Shown one piece after another: positions 9,740-18,327 of a stretch of DNA of 64,000 bases; position 1 is the first letter of the stretch, and every line of letters begins with the position of its first letter. Source of the stretch: Colwellia sp. 75C3 (lineage in GTDB: Bacteria > Pseudomonadota > Gammaproteobacteria > Enterobacterales > Alteromonadaceae); assembly GCF_002836255.1 (NCBI RefSeq), contig NZ_PJAU01000061.1, forward strand, positions 186,001-250,000. The letters run 5' to 3'. The translations under genes and the position numbers were made by a program. The notes below the pieces were generated by a model, which saw only the letters and a list, made by a program, of their open reading frames with translations, did no database searches and was not told the origin of the DNA.

Positions 9740-9817
9740 CTGTCACAATTTACCAGCTAAACGGTCATGATTACGTCATTATTTCATCGATAATCCGTCA
9801 TAAACATTAAGCATACT
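9740..9817 (+). promoter_or_regulatory. Tandem PhoB boxes (Pho box array) with -10 element
   Basis: GTCA cores occur at 9742, 9764, 9775 and 9797: spacings of 22, 11 and 22, all multiples of the 11-bp period of PhoB half-sites. The best pair, CGGTCAT-GATT-ACGTCAT (9762-9779), fits the CTGTCAT-N4-CTGTCAT consensus closely. Outer half-sites are CTGTCAC (9740) and CCGTCAT (9795). A -10-like CATACT at 9812-9817 starts about ten bases after the last half-site, as at PhoB-activated promoters that lack a -35 box. The genes downstream are a TonB receptor and two phosphatases, which fits phosphate-starvation control. Confidence 0.7.
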
Positions 9818-9829
9818 TCCCCGCAATTA

Positions 9830-9853
9830 AAACACTAAACACTAAACACTAAA
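9830..9853 (+). repeat. Tandem 7-bp repeat AAACACT in the 5' leader
   Basis: Three copies of AAACACT plus three further bases lie between the predicted -10 box and the TonB receptor start at 9867. They are in the untranslated leader, directly before 'TTTTGGGGACAAC'. Confidence 0.85.
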
Positions 9854-9866
9854 TTTTGGGGACAAC

Positions 9867-12164
9867 ATGACTGTTAACTATTCAAAAAACCTTATTACCT
9901 TAGCCATTGTTTCAGCTTTTTCATTACCTGTGCTAGCGGCTGAATCTCAGAAAAATGGCGAATCAGAAGCAACAATGGAAGAAGTGACTGTGGTTGCTAA
10001 AAAGCTATCACATGCAAATCACGTGGTTGAATCGTCGATGATAAGACAACAATCTCCTGCTAGCAGCATACTCGCTATTATGGACAACCTACCGGGTATT
10101 AGTATCAATGAAGGCGATGCCTTTGGTGGTGATGATTGGTCAACATCAATTACTATGCGCGGCTTCACTATTGATGGTAATCAACAACAGCTTGGCATGA
10201 CGATTGATGGTATTCCAAATGGCGGCTCTAACTATGGTGGTGGCGCTAAAGCCAACCGTTATTTAGATAGTGAGAATATGAATACCATTGAAGTATCGCA
10301 AGGAACGTCTGATATTTCGTCAGCATCACTCGAAGCTCTGGGCGGCACATTTAACTTTGTTAGTGCGGACCCTTTGTTTGAGCAAGCAACAAAAATGGCC
10401 TATACCGATGGCGATCATGACGCCTCACGTTATTTTATCCGCCATGATACCGGCCGAATTTTCGATAATACCTACGCTTACATGAGTTATTCATCAACCT
10501 CTACCAGTCGTTGGGTTGGTGAGGGTTCAAACGGTGGTATGCAAAGAGAACACGCTGAAGTAAAATTTATCACTGATCTTGGTAATTTAAGTATAACGGG
10601 GCGATTATCTTATGATGATGCCGATGAAGATAATTACAATTCAGTTAGCATAGATCAGTTCAACCAAACACCTGATTGGGATCAGTTAACGTGGAACTGG
10701 ACCGGTATTCCTCACTTTGATCAAATGTTTGCCGAGGGTTGGTCAACATTACGCGAGAATACCTTAGGTTATTTGAAATTTGATTATCAGCTATCTGACA
10801 ATGCTTCCTTTCAAATCACGCCGTACTTACATAAAAACAAAGGTCGAGGTGATTGGATCCCTCCGTATTTAGTTTCTGCCGTTGATAGTGAAGGCAACCC
10901 AACTAATCAAGGGGGTTCAATAGACTCTTCTTATGGGTTTACCGATCAAAATGGTACACCATTAGCACCTGCGGATGGTTGTGAACAAAACTACACTTGG
11001 CCATGGGATTCTGGCTCAGCTTTACATCCGGCATGCTACAACGCAAGTGCTGTTCCGGTGATGTCATATCGTCATACTCATTATGAAAAAGACCGCGTCG
11101 GTTTTACGGCAAATGCACAATGGTCTATTGCTATGAACGATATTAAATTTGGTTTATGGGCCGAATCAAATGAACGTACTGAGTCGAGAGATTGGCATAA
11201 AGTTATTGATGCGCGTGTTTATCATCACTTTGATGCAACGCCTTATTGGACACAATATAGTAATGAATTTCAAACCGACACCTTAAAGTTCTATCTTCAA
11301 GACACCTTAGATTTTAGTGATTTATCACTGAATCTCGGTGTACAAAAATATTTAGTCGATATTGAAAAAACTGATGGTTTTTCAGGTCAACAAACAGGGA
11401 AAGTTAACAGCGACTCAGATGTACTCTTTAGTACCGGTGCTATTTACCAAGTAAGTAATAACATTGAGCTATTTGCTGGTTATAGTGAAAACTTCTCTGC
11501 AATTAAAGACGGCGTATTAGAGCGAGATGCTTCAACCCTTGAAGATATTGAGCCAGAAACCGCTGAAAATATTGATTTAGGCCTACGTTATAATAATGAT
11601 GATATTAGTTTTTCGGCAACCTACTACACCATTGACTTTGAAAATAGAATTACTTTCATTGCCCCAGGTAGTGATAGCGATGGTATTGATTACAACATAG
11701 GCACCAATGGCTCATATCTTAATGTAGGCGGTATTGAGTCAGACGGTTTTGAAATAAGTGTGAACTACCGTTTAAATGAACAGTGGAACTTGTATTCATC
11801 TTACACCAATAATGATTCGCGTTATGTCGGTGACGCCCCAGGATTTAGCGCTGGTGATAAAGTGCTAGATTCCGTTGACGACATGTTTGTATTATCAAGC
11901 GATTATACCCAAGGTGATTTCCGTGTTGGTGCCTCGGGTAAATATACCGGTGAACGTGGTGATGCGCCGTCATACACCACTTTTGATTTTAATGCGGGTT
12001 ACTTTATTCCATTTAGCGGACACACGATTAGCTCTATTGATATCTCTTTTGTTATTACCAATATCACCGATGAAAGTTATTTATCAACGGGAACGGGTAA
12101 CGGCACAACCTTCTTCATTGGTGCTCCTCGCACCGCATCGATGACTTTTGCCGCTAACTTCTAA
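9867..12164 (+). CDS. TonB-dependent outer-membrane receptor, phosphate-regulated unit
   Basis: A 765-residue outer-membrane receptor. The signal peptide ends near 'LPVLAAE'. An N-terminal plug domain follows, with 'LDNLPGI'-like 'IMDNLPGISINEGD' and 'ITMRGFTIDG'. The C-terminal beta barrel ends in 'TASMTFAANF', with a terminal Phe as in outer-membrane proteins. These receptors bring substrates across the outer membrane using TonB/ExbB/ExbD energy. The Pho-box array upstream and the two phosphatase genes downstream suggest that the substrate is a phosphorylated compound, such as a phosphoester or phytate; this is inference. The ATG is preceded by GGGGACAAC. Confidence 0.9.
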   Translation: MTVNYSKNLITLAIVSAFSLPVLAAESQKNGESEATMEEVTVVAKKLSHANHVVESSMIRQQSPASSILAIMDNLPGISINEGDAFGGDDWSTSITMRGFTIDGNQQQLGMTIDGIPNGGSNYGGGAKANRYLDSENMNTIEVSQGTSDISSASLEALGGTFNFVSADPLFEQATKMAYTDGDHDASRYFIRHDTGRIFDNTYAYMSYSSTSTSRWVGEGSNGGMQREHAEVKFITDLGNLSITGRLSYDDADEDNYNSVSIDQFNQTPDWDQLTWNWTGIPHFDQMFAEGWSTLRENTLGYLKFDYQLSDNASFQITPYLHKNKGRGDWIPPYLVSAVDSEGNPTNQGGSIDSSYGFTDQNGTPLAPADGCEQNYTWPWDSGSALHPACYNASAVPVMSYRHTHYEKDRVGFTANAQWSIAMNDIKFGLWAESNERTESRDWHKVIDARVYHHFDATPYWTQYSNEFQTDTLKFYLQDTLDFSDLSLNLGVQKYLVDIEKTDGFSGQQTGKVNSDSDVLFSTGAIYQVSNNIELFAGYSENFSAIKDGVLERDASTLEDIEPETAENIDLGLRYNNDDISFSATYYTIDFENRITFIAPGSDSDGIDYNIGTNGSYLNVGGIESDGFEISVNYRLNEQWNLYSSYTNNDSRYVGDAPGFSAGDKVLDSVDDMFVLSSDYTQGDFRVGASGKYTGERGDAPSYTTFDFNAGYFIPFSGHTISSIDISFVITNITDESYLSTGTGNGTTFFIGAPRTASMTFAANF

Positions 12165-12264
12165 GTCTTAATAATAAAAAATTGATGCGCAAGTCAAGTA
12201 ACACCAGTTGTTCAGGTAATTATTTGGCTTGTTGCATTTAAACTATTCGATAATGGATCTAAAC

Positions 12265-13416
12265 ATGCTTAAAACCCTCTCTATAATACTATTGCTTAGC
12301 TGCTTTACTTGCACCGTTAATGCAAACGCTAATACCGACAATCATGGTGTAAGAAAGACAAACTTAATATTGGTGACAATAGATGGACTTCGCTGGCAAG
12401 AACTATTTTCTGGAGCAGACCCTGCTCTACTGAATAATAAAAAATTTGTTCGTGATAGCCATCACATTAGAGACAAATTTTGGCACGATAACAACGTTAA
12501 GCGTCGACAATTATTGATGCCTTTTTTTTGGGATACCGTTGCCAAAAATGGCATGGTCATTGGTAACCGTAATATCGGCTCAAACATGTCTATTGCAAAC
12601 CCTTGGCATTTTTCTTCACCGGGTTACAGTGAAATTTTTACCGGTGTGGTCGACACTTCAATCAACAGCAATGACAAAATACTCAACCCGCAAGTTTCTT
12701 TTTTAGAATGGCTAAATAACAAAGACGGTTATCAGAAAAAACTGGCCGCCTTTGGTAGCTGGGATGTATTTCCCTATATTTTAAATAAAGAACGTAGCCA
12801 GCTTCATATTAACGCCGGATTTGACTCTGCTAAGGGTTACCCTTTATCTGACGAAGCAAAACTGCTAAATAACTTACAAAAAGAAATTCCTAGCCCTTGG
12901 CATAATGTCCGTTTAGATAGCTTTACTTATCGTTACGCTAAAGACTATTTATTAACCGTTAAACCTAAGGTAATGATAATTTCCCTCGGTGAGACCGATG
13001 ACTTTGCTCATGATGGCCATTACGATAGCTACTTAACTTCTGCACATCAAACCGATGCCTTTATCGCAGATTTATGGCATACACTGCAAACAACTCAGGG
13101 TTATAAAGACAATACAGTATTAATGATAACAACCGATCATGGCCGAGGCAGTAATAGCGATGACTGGCAACACCATGCCTCAAAACTAGCCGTACAAAAC
13201 ACGATGAAAAATCTTAAGGCATTCTCCAAAGGTATTGTTGGATCAGAGAATATTTGGTTTGCCGCCATGGGTCCTGGTGTTAATGCTCGCGGTGAAATAC
13301 AAACCATAACAGAGGTTAAACAAAAGCAAATTGCGGCTACCGCGTTAACCTTGTTAGGTGAAGATCCCAAAGCGTTCAACCCTCAAGCTGGTTCAATTAT
13401 CAAAGAGGTTTTCTAA
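12265..13416 (+). CDS. Alkaline-phosphatase-superfamily phosphohydrolase, secreted
   Basis: About 383 residues from the ATG at 12265; a TTG at 12229 and an ATG at 12253 are alternatives. The signal peptide ends near 'TCTVNAN'. Superfamily metal-site motifs are visible: 'VTIDGLRWQELF' (first Asp), 'SSPGYSEIFTG' (likely Ser/Thr nucleophile region), 'LGETDDFAHDGHY' (Asp and His) and 'ITTDHGRG' (Asp-His). This layout fits the type I phosphodiesterase/nucleotide pyrophosphatase and phosphomutase branch rather than classical PhoA. It lies 100 bases after the TonB receptor gene with no terminator between, and its stop overlaps the next ATG (TAATG). It probably releases phosphate from organic esters in the periplasm. 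Confidence 0.75.
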   Translation: MLKTLSIILLLSCFTCTVNANANTDNHGVRKTNLILVTIDGLRWQELFSGADPALLNNKKFVRDSHHIRDKFWHDNNVKRRQLLMPFFWDTVAKNGMVIGNRNIGSNMSIANPWHFSSPGYSEIFTGVVDTSINSNDKILNPQVSFLEWLNNKDGYQKKLAAFGSWDVFPYILNKERSQLHINAGFDSAKGYPLSDEAKLLNNLQKEIPSPWHNVRLDSFTYRYAKDYLLTVKPKVMIISLGETDDFAHDGHYDSYLTSAHQTDAFIADLWHTLQTTQGYKDNTVLMITTDHGRGSNSDDWQHHASKLAVQNTMKNLKAFSKGIVGSENIWFAAMGPGVNARGEIQTITEVKQKQIAATALTLLGEDPKAFNPQAGSIIKEVF

Positions 13417-14498
13417 TGAAACATTTTCTCACTACACTAATTATCACCGCTACTTTGACCTTTGCCATAACAACGCAAGCTACCCCCTTATCTCAATTAG
13501 ACATTACCCCACAGAAAATTCTGTTTGGCTCATGTTCACATCAAGATAAAGACATGCCTATTTTAAAGGCTATTAATAATGAAAATGCTGATCTGTTTGT
13601 TTTTCTGGGTGATAATATTTATGGTGACACTGAAAACATGCAAGAAATGGCCGATAAATATCAACGACTAGGAAATAATACTGATATCAAGACACTTCGC
13701 TTAGCTACTCCAACTATAGCTATTTGGGATGATCATGATTTTGGTGAAAATGATGCCGGTGCAGAGTACGCACAAAAAGAGCAATCAAGAAAACTGATGT
13801 TAGATTTTTGGCAAGAGCCGAAAGACTCTCCACGCTATACGCAAAAACACGGTATTTATACCGCTTATATGACTGGTAAATCAGATAACAGCGTGCATGT
13901 TATTTTACCTGATTTACGCTGGAACAGAGATACTCTCACTACTGTAGGTAAGTACGATTACCAAACTAAACGTAAGGTCAAAAATATGGGGCCTTACAGC
14001 CCTAACTTAGCAAAAAATGCTTCGATGTTAGGTGAAACCCAATGGCAGTGGCTAGAAACCGAATTACAAAAACCATCCAAAATTAAAATAATAGCGTCCA
14101 GTTTACAATTATTACCTGAATTTACAGGTTGGGAATCTTGGGCAAATTTTCCTCATGACAGAGAACGTCTTTTTGCTTTAATTAAAAAGCATCAGGTCAA
14201 TGGCGTTATTATCATTAGTGGTGATACTCATTGGGGAGAAATGTCTAAGGTAACAACTGATCTAGACTACCCACTATGGGAAGTCACTAGCTCTGGTTTA
14301 ACTGAAGAATGGAAAGAAGTAAGCCCCAATATACATCGTGTTGGGAATTTTATTAGCAAAGTTAATTACGGAGAATTACTCATTGATTGGCAACAAATCG
14401 ATCCAAAAATCACCCTGAGCTTAAAAGAAGTTGATGGTAAGGTTTTTAATCGACAAGTCATCTCTTTATCTTCCATCAGTCCTTACGATAAAGGATAA
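13416..14498 (+). CDS. PhoD-type alkaline phosphatase (metallophosphatase)
   Basis: A 360-residue periplasmic enzyme with a signal peptide ending near 'ITTQATP'. PhoD-like metallophosphatase motifs run in order: 'ILFGSCSH', 'LFVFLGDNIYGD', 'AIWDDHDFGENDAG', 'ASSLQLLPEF' and 'IISGDTHWGEM'. PhoD enzymes hydrolyse phosphomono- and diesters with Ca/Fe at the active site. Here the domain is short and stands alone, like the PhoD-like group often seen in marine bacteria. Its start overlaps the previous stop by one base. Together with the TonB receptor and the preceding phosphatase it forms a three-gene organophosphate scavenging unit. Confidence 0.85.
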   Translation: MKHFLTTLIITATLTFAITTQATPLSQLDITPQKILFGSCSHQDKDMPILKAINNENADLFVFLGDNIYGDTENMQEMADKYQRLGNNTDIKTLRLATPTIAIWDDHDFGENDAGAEYAQKEQSRKLMLDFWQEPKDSPRYTQKHGIYTAYMTGKSDNSVHVILPDLRWNRDTLTTVGKYDYQTKRKVKNMGPYSPNLAKNASMLGETQWQWLETELQKPSKIKIIASSLQLLPEFTGWESWANFPHDRERLFALIKKHQVNGVIIISGDTHWGEMSKVTTDLDYPLWEVTSSGLTEEWKEVSPNIHRVGNFISKVNYGELLIDWQQIDPKITLSLKEVDGKVFNRQVISLSSISPYDKG

Positions 14499-14707
14499 AA
14501 CATAGGTTTCAGTGAGAATTAAAATTGCTCAAGCACCCTGAAACATGCATCTTGATTGATAACGGTCATAGTACTGTTTTAGCGATAATCATTTTAAAAT
14601 TAGAACTTCATGAAGATCGGTAGTATATTAACTCCAACGTAACATTAACTCATTGTTGATATTATGGAGTTTACTGAATCTTATTTTTATTTCTATCTGA
14701 GAATGAC

Positions 14708-15112
14708 ATGCTGAAACCTCATTTTTATCCACACGGAAGTATCGATATCAAGCTAGATAATGACCTGATTTCTATGGATATTGAAGGACCGTGTAATACT
14801 GAGTTTTTTGAACTTATGGCAAAGAAGTTAGCGTCTTTTAGGCCACAGCTAAATATGGATAATTATACCAGTTTAGTCATACTCCGTGATGAGGCACTTG
14901 CGACACCTGAAGCGATGGCATACTTCACCAACTATTTAAAAACAGTGCAAGTACGTGCTGTTGCCATTAACTTGCAGCATGCCCATACTCCGTCAGCCAC
15001 TCAGGACATGTGCACAAAAGCTTACCTTGAGGCTGGCGTGGAGCATCGTTTTTTCTTTGATAACCTTAGTGCTAATACTTGGCTAAGAAGTTGTATGTCT
15101 ATCCCTAGATAA
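14708..15112 (+). CDS. Small conserved-type protein, possible STAS-like fold
   Basis: 134 residues, no signal peptide or membrane segment. The pattern 'ISMDIEGPCNTEFFELMAKKLASF...SLVILRDEALATPEAMAYFTNYL' alternates strands and helices as in SpoIIAA/STAS-like domains that act as small regulators or ligand binders. There is no clear phosphorylatable Ser motif. GAG upstream of the ATG gives a weak ribosome binding site. It stands alone between the phosphatase unit and a convergent small gene. The STAS call is tentative. Confidence 0.5.
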   Translation: MLKPHFYPHGSIDIKLDNDLISMDIEGPCNTEFFELMAKKLASFRPQLNMDNYTSLVILRDEALATPEAMAYFTNYLKTVQVRAVAINLQHAHTPSATQDMCTKAYLEAGVEHRFFFDNLSANTWLRSCMSIPR

Positions 15113-15252
15113 GCTACTGACCTTAATACGTCATAATAAAAAACGGTAACGTCTTCAATATTAGTGACTCAATCTAACGAATAATTTTAGTGTGGCTGAA
15201 TGCCGGTAGGATGATGGCACAGAATGAAAGAAAGTTTATTAATAAAACTTTA

Positions 15253-15471
15253 CTATTCAATGCCAATTGACATAACTCTATCACCCAGTTTATTAAGGAT
15301 CGTTATCTCACCAAGGCAGACTGCAACAATAGACTTACCCTCTTTAAATTCTAGTGGAATAATAACCCGACCAGATGTGTTTTTTGGGTACTCTTTAACT
15401 ACATGATTTAGCTCTAAGCAGTCTTCATTATAATAAATAATAGTTACGGTAGTTAGAATTTCAGCTGTCAA
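15253..15471 (-). CDS. Small protein resembling the TIGR02922/DUF2375 family
   Basis: 72 residues from the TTG at 15471, which has AAAGGTG six bases upstream; a GTG at 15480 would add three residues but overlaps that ribosome binding site. The pattern 'TTVTIIYYNEDCLELNHVVKEYP' and 'GRVIIPLEFKEGKSIVAVCLGEI..LNKLGDRV' resembles, from memory, a small family described from Colwellia and relatives. Function is unknown. The body looks like a compact beta-rich domain. Confidence 0.55.
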   Translation of the reverse strand: MTAEILTTVTIIYYNEDCLELNHVVKEYPKNTSGRVIIPLEFKEGKSIVAVCLGEITILNKLGDRVMSIGIE

Positions 15472-15986
15472 CTTTAACACCTTTCAAAATTTGTCCTGAC
15501 ATGTCATAACTATCGTAGAAAAATCTTAGTTTGTCTAACGCAGTTTTAGTTTTCATGATACTTGTCACGACTTTAGATATCTTATGCCTTTCAAAGCTAA
15601 AGGTGAATATTAAATGAAGTACAACTTACTTAAAATTTCATCCTTGTTATCTGTTCATTTTGCAGTATTAGCAGAATCAATATCTCCTACCTTATACTCA
15701 CTATGAATTAGAACAAAGGTGCAACTTAAAATTTGTATAATAATTTGTTAACCGCTAGTTTTAATTATTCCATGTTATAATAAATTATATTATTATCATC
15801 TTGTCGTTAATACTTTTTTTAAAGACAAAATGAAATTTAAAAAATAATCAGTGTCATTTTTATATTGAAAATGTCTATCAGCGAGTTTCGCTAATGTACT
15901 AATAAAGCGGCAAAACATCTGTTTTGTACAACATGACTTTCTTTGTCTTAGATGGTTTAATTAAAGTAACAATAATGGTAAATATC
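15472..15986. other. AT-rich intergenic region with a possible gene remnant
   Basis: About 515 bases. The only coding hint is a 30-codon frame at 15614-15706 (plus). Its first 22 residues look like a signal peptide ('MKYNLLKISSLL...FAVLAES') and it then stops after eight more. This could be a tiny secreted peptide or the head of a decayed gene. The rest (15720-15900) is very AT-rich and holds nothing I can name; it probably carries the promoter of the DUF4382 gene. Confidence 0.3.
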
Positions 15987-16928
15987 ATGATTAATAAAAA
16001 ATTTCTTATCCCTTTCTTATTCACCCCGATTATATTTGTCCTGTCCGCATGTGGCGATAGTGATAATAGTGACGATTCACCAGAGCAAGCAAAGTTTTCC
16101 TTAGGCATTAGTGACGCACCAATTGATGAAGCCGATGCAGTATTTATTGAAATAGATGAGATTACTATTGCTGGCACAGAAACCACAGTAATTTCAACAT
16201 TCACTAATGAAAATGATGAAGTTGTAGAAACCATTAAAATTAACCTACTTGACTTTCAAGGCCCTGACCAACTAAAAATTGTTGATGAAGCTCAAGGTGT
16301 AACTATGCTTCCTGGCACTTACTCTATGGAATTGTTAGTTGTAGATTCCGGCTCATATGTCCTACTTGATAATGATGCTACTGAATACTCTATTAAAGTA
16401 CCGAGCTCTAGATTACGTTTAGGAGACTTTGAAGTTTCAGCAACCTCAATTCAAATAGGAGACACTCCCGCTTATACTATCGAATTTAATTTACGTGAGT
16501 CATTAGTGATGCGCGGTAATAACCCAACAAAAAATGGTTATATCATTAAGCCTCATGGCGTTCACATTGTAAGTGAATATGGAACATTAAAAGGTGATGT
16601 TTCTTCTGATCATACGAACTTAGGTAGCTGTATTGTCTATCTGTATGAAGGGAATCCGACCGAATTAGGAGATAGTTATGATACAGAGGATGAAACTTTT
16701 GAAGGTGAAACACCAACAGCAACAGCGCCTCTTATATCAACATTAGTGGCAGTTGATGGGACTTACAGCATAGGTTTTGTAGCTGAAGGAAGTTACACTA
16801 TCGCTTTAATGTGCGGTACAGATATTGATGACAATATTCAATATAATGCCTTAACAATCCCTTCACCTGCTGGAAACAAAACAACAGTAGAGATCGTTAA
16901 AGGTGATGTTAAGACGATAGATTTTTAA
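15987..16928 (+). CDS. DUF4382 lipoprotein
   Basis: 313 residues from the ATG at 15987, giving a lipoprotein signal 'IIFVLSACGDSDNSDD' with lipobox Cys; upstream in-frame starts would add a non-hydrophobic head. The mature part begins with the DUF4382 signature 'FSLGISDAPIDEADAVFIEIDEITI'. A second, carboxypeptidase-regulatory-like beta domain follows from about residue 205 ('GTLKGDVSS...CIVYLYEG...DGTYSIGFVAEGSYTIAL'). It is an acidic, surface or periplasmic protein, possibly carbohydrate- or surface-associated. The exact role is unknown. No operon partner. Confidence 0.75.
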   Translation: MINKKFLIPFLFTPIIFVLSACGDSDNSDDSPEQAKFSLGISDAPIDEADAVFIEIDEITIAGTETTVISTFTNENDEVVETIKINLLDFQGPDQLKIVDEAQGVTMLPGTYSMELLVVDSGSYVLLDNDATEYSIKVPSSRLRLGDFEVSATSIQIGDTPAYTIEFNLRESLVMRGNNPTKNGYIIKPHGVHIVSEYGTLKGDVSSDHTNLGSCIVYLYEGNPTELGDSYDTEDETFEGETPTATAPLISTLVAVDGTYSIGFVAEGSYTIALMCGTDIDDNIQYNALTIPSPAGNKTTVEIVKGDVKTIDF

Positions 16929-16953
16929 ATAAATTTATATCAACAGTTCAAAA

Positions 16954-16989
16954 AAGGCTAGCAAGTATAAACAAGCGCTTGCTAGCCTT
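16954..16989 (-). terminator. Rho-independent terminator serving the minus strand
   Basis: A perfect 12-bp stem (AAGGCTAGCAAG / CTTGCTAGCCTT) with a 12-base loop. A T-run follows it only when read on the minus strand. It would end transcripts of the bacteriohemerythrin gene and could also stop the DUF4382 transcript from the other side. Confidence 0.7.
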
Positions 16990-17153
16990 AATTAAATAAA
17001 CCAAGACAAAACTGCCCACCAAAAAACAACATACCTTACTGAATAATCGATCTAACATTAATATCAATCACTTAACTATTTCCACTGCCATTCTAAGTAC
17101 ATCATTTGTATTGATAAATTTAAAACAGACCATGTTTCAGCTGGATAGAGGTC

Positions 17154-17573
17154 CTAGAGTTTAGCCCTTTTTACTTTAATCAATTTTTGTATAATATTTC
17201 TATCATACCGATATATATGGTTTTTAAATTCTTGATTTAATTGGTCAGCTATTGTTTGAATATTATTTGCTGTCAGCTTAACTTTTAAAGATTTTATACT
17301 TTTATCTAACAGAACAAGCTCGCTTTGATGTAGTAAAATATGCTCATCTACTATATTAGTGGGTAAATATTGCTGTAATTGCTGTTCTTCGTTGATTACA
17401 TGTGCCAAAAAAAAGCTAAGAAGCCGCTCTAGTATACCAACAGCATAGGCTTGATTTTTAGGCTCGTTAACAAGGTCTTGTAACTGCTCAATATAGTGGA
17501 AAATAGCTTGATGATCTTCATCTAAGTTTTTGATGCCAAACTCATTAATCACATCGGAATTAGCTTGTTTCAT
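17154..17573 (-). CDS. Bacteriohemerythrin
   Basis: A 139-residue single-domain hemerythrin with the full set of di-iron ligands: 'DEDHQAIF' (His), 'AHVINEEQ' (H-x3-E), 'DEHILLHQ' (H-x3-H) and 'NHIYRYD' (H-x4-D). Such proteins bind oxygen reversibly and serve oxygen storage, delivery or sensing in the cytosol. It lies 51 bases after a chemotaxis-receptor remnant on the same strand, so it may once have worked beside that receptor. The AT-rich stretch upstream (17614-17632) resembles a Fur box only loosely. Confidence 0.9.
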   Translation of the reverse strand: MKQANSDVINEFGIKNLDEDHQAIFHYIEQLQDLVNEPKNQAYAVGILERLLSFFLAHVINEEQQLQQYLPTNIVDEHILLHQSELVLLDKSIKSLKVKLTANNIQTIADQLNQEFKNHIYRYDRNIIQKLIKVKRAKL

Positions 17574-17624
17574 ATTAGATCACTCGATATTTACATCAGT
17601 ACATTTGTCTTTTTATAATGATAA

Positions 17625-17959
17625 TTAATCAGCTGTCGCAAAAGAGGCAAAATCGCTGGTAGAATCTTTTATAACGATAATATTTCGGTTGATTTTTTCA
17701 CTGGTAATACTCTGCTCTTCAACCGATCTTGCTACCATTTTGCCGTTCTAACAGCACTGGCATTGCGGCGCTCTATTTCTAAATAAACAAGTTGTTCTGC
17801 TTGCTTTAACGAAAACTCAGCTTGAAGACGTTCAGATGAATAAGAAGCGTTCGCGATAATTCCTACCAGGGTGACAATGATGACAATAGTAGGCAGCGTT
17901 AAATAAAGTAAAATACGACCTTTTAAACTTTCAATAAATTTCATATTATTTTCGGACAT
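17625..17959 (-). pseudogene. Methyl-accepting chemotaxis protein remnant with internal deletion
   Basis: The first 74 codons encode an N-terminal membrane segment ('ILLYLTLPTIVIIVTLVGIIA') and the start of a periplasmic domain, ending in a TAG. In the -1 frame, at the same place, the sequence continues as the typical tail of a chemoreceptor signalling domain ('MVARSVEEQSITSEKINRNI') to a TAA at 17625. A receptor of this class has about 500-650 residues, so most of the gene is missing. Adding one A to the AAAA run at the joint would fuse the two parts in frame as 'AKMVARSVEEQ'. The remnant may be silent, or it could make a 75-residue membrane peptide. Confidence 0.75.
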
Positions 17960-18223
17960 TGTATTCCCTGAGTTTTATTATATTTATCAGTGTAATGAGA
18001 GCATAAATTTGACATCAATACACACTATATACGTATAATCCCAGTATAAATCTGACTTAAGTATTGCAGGGATTTTTAGTAATTCCACTTGATTTTAGTT
18101 ATATATATATTTGCTAAAAAATTTTCAGCTACAATTAATAATAACCTTGCTAGTTAACACTTGTGAGGTCAAACGATACCATTTAATACCCTGAATATTG
18201 GTAGTAGAAGTTCCTAATGCCAC

Positions 18224-18249
18224 CGAACTAATTGCTTATAATTAGTTCG
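18224..18249. promoter_or_regulatory. Perfect 10-bp inverted repeat upstream of a TonB receptor
   Basis: CGAACTAATT and AATTAGTTCG flank a six-base loop. It lies 79 bases before the receptor start at 18328. It has no T-run, so it is more likely an operator or leader hairpin than a terminator. The surrounding intergenic stretch (17960-18327) is otherwise AT-rich and shows no gene. Confidence 0.5.
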
Positions 18250-18327
18250 AATAAAGCGTAGTAGGAATAAGTAATGACATGGCTAGTGCCTAAGTTATAA
18301 GTGCATAGGAATAGTGAGAGCCGAAAT

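Noticed and set aside
17614..17632. Fur-box-like TATAATGATAAT upstream of the hemerythrin gene
   Set aside because: Only about 13 of 19 positions fit the Fur consensus, and the second half is poor. In such AT-rich DNA this is easily chance.
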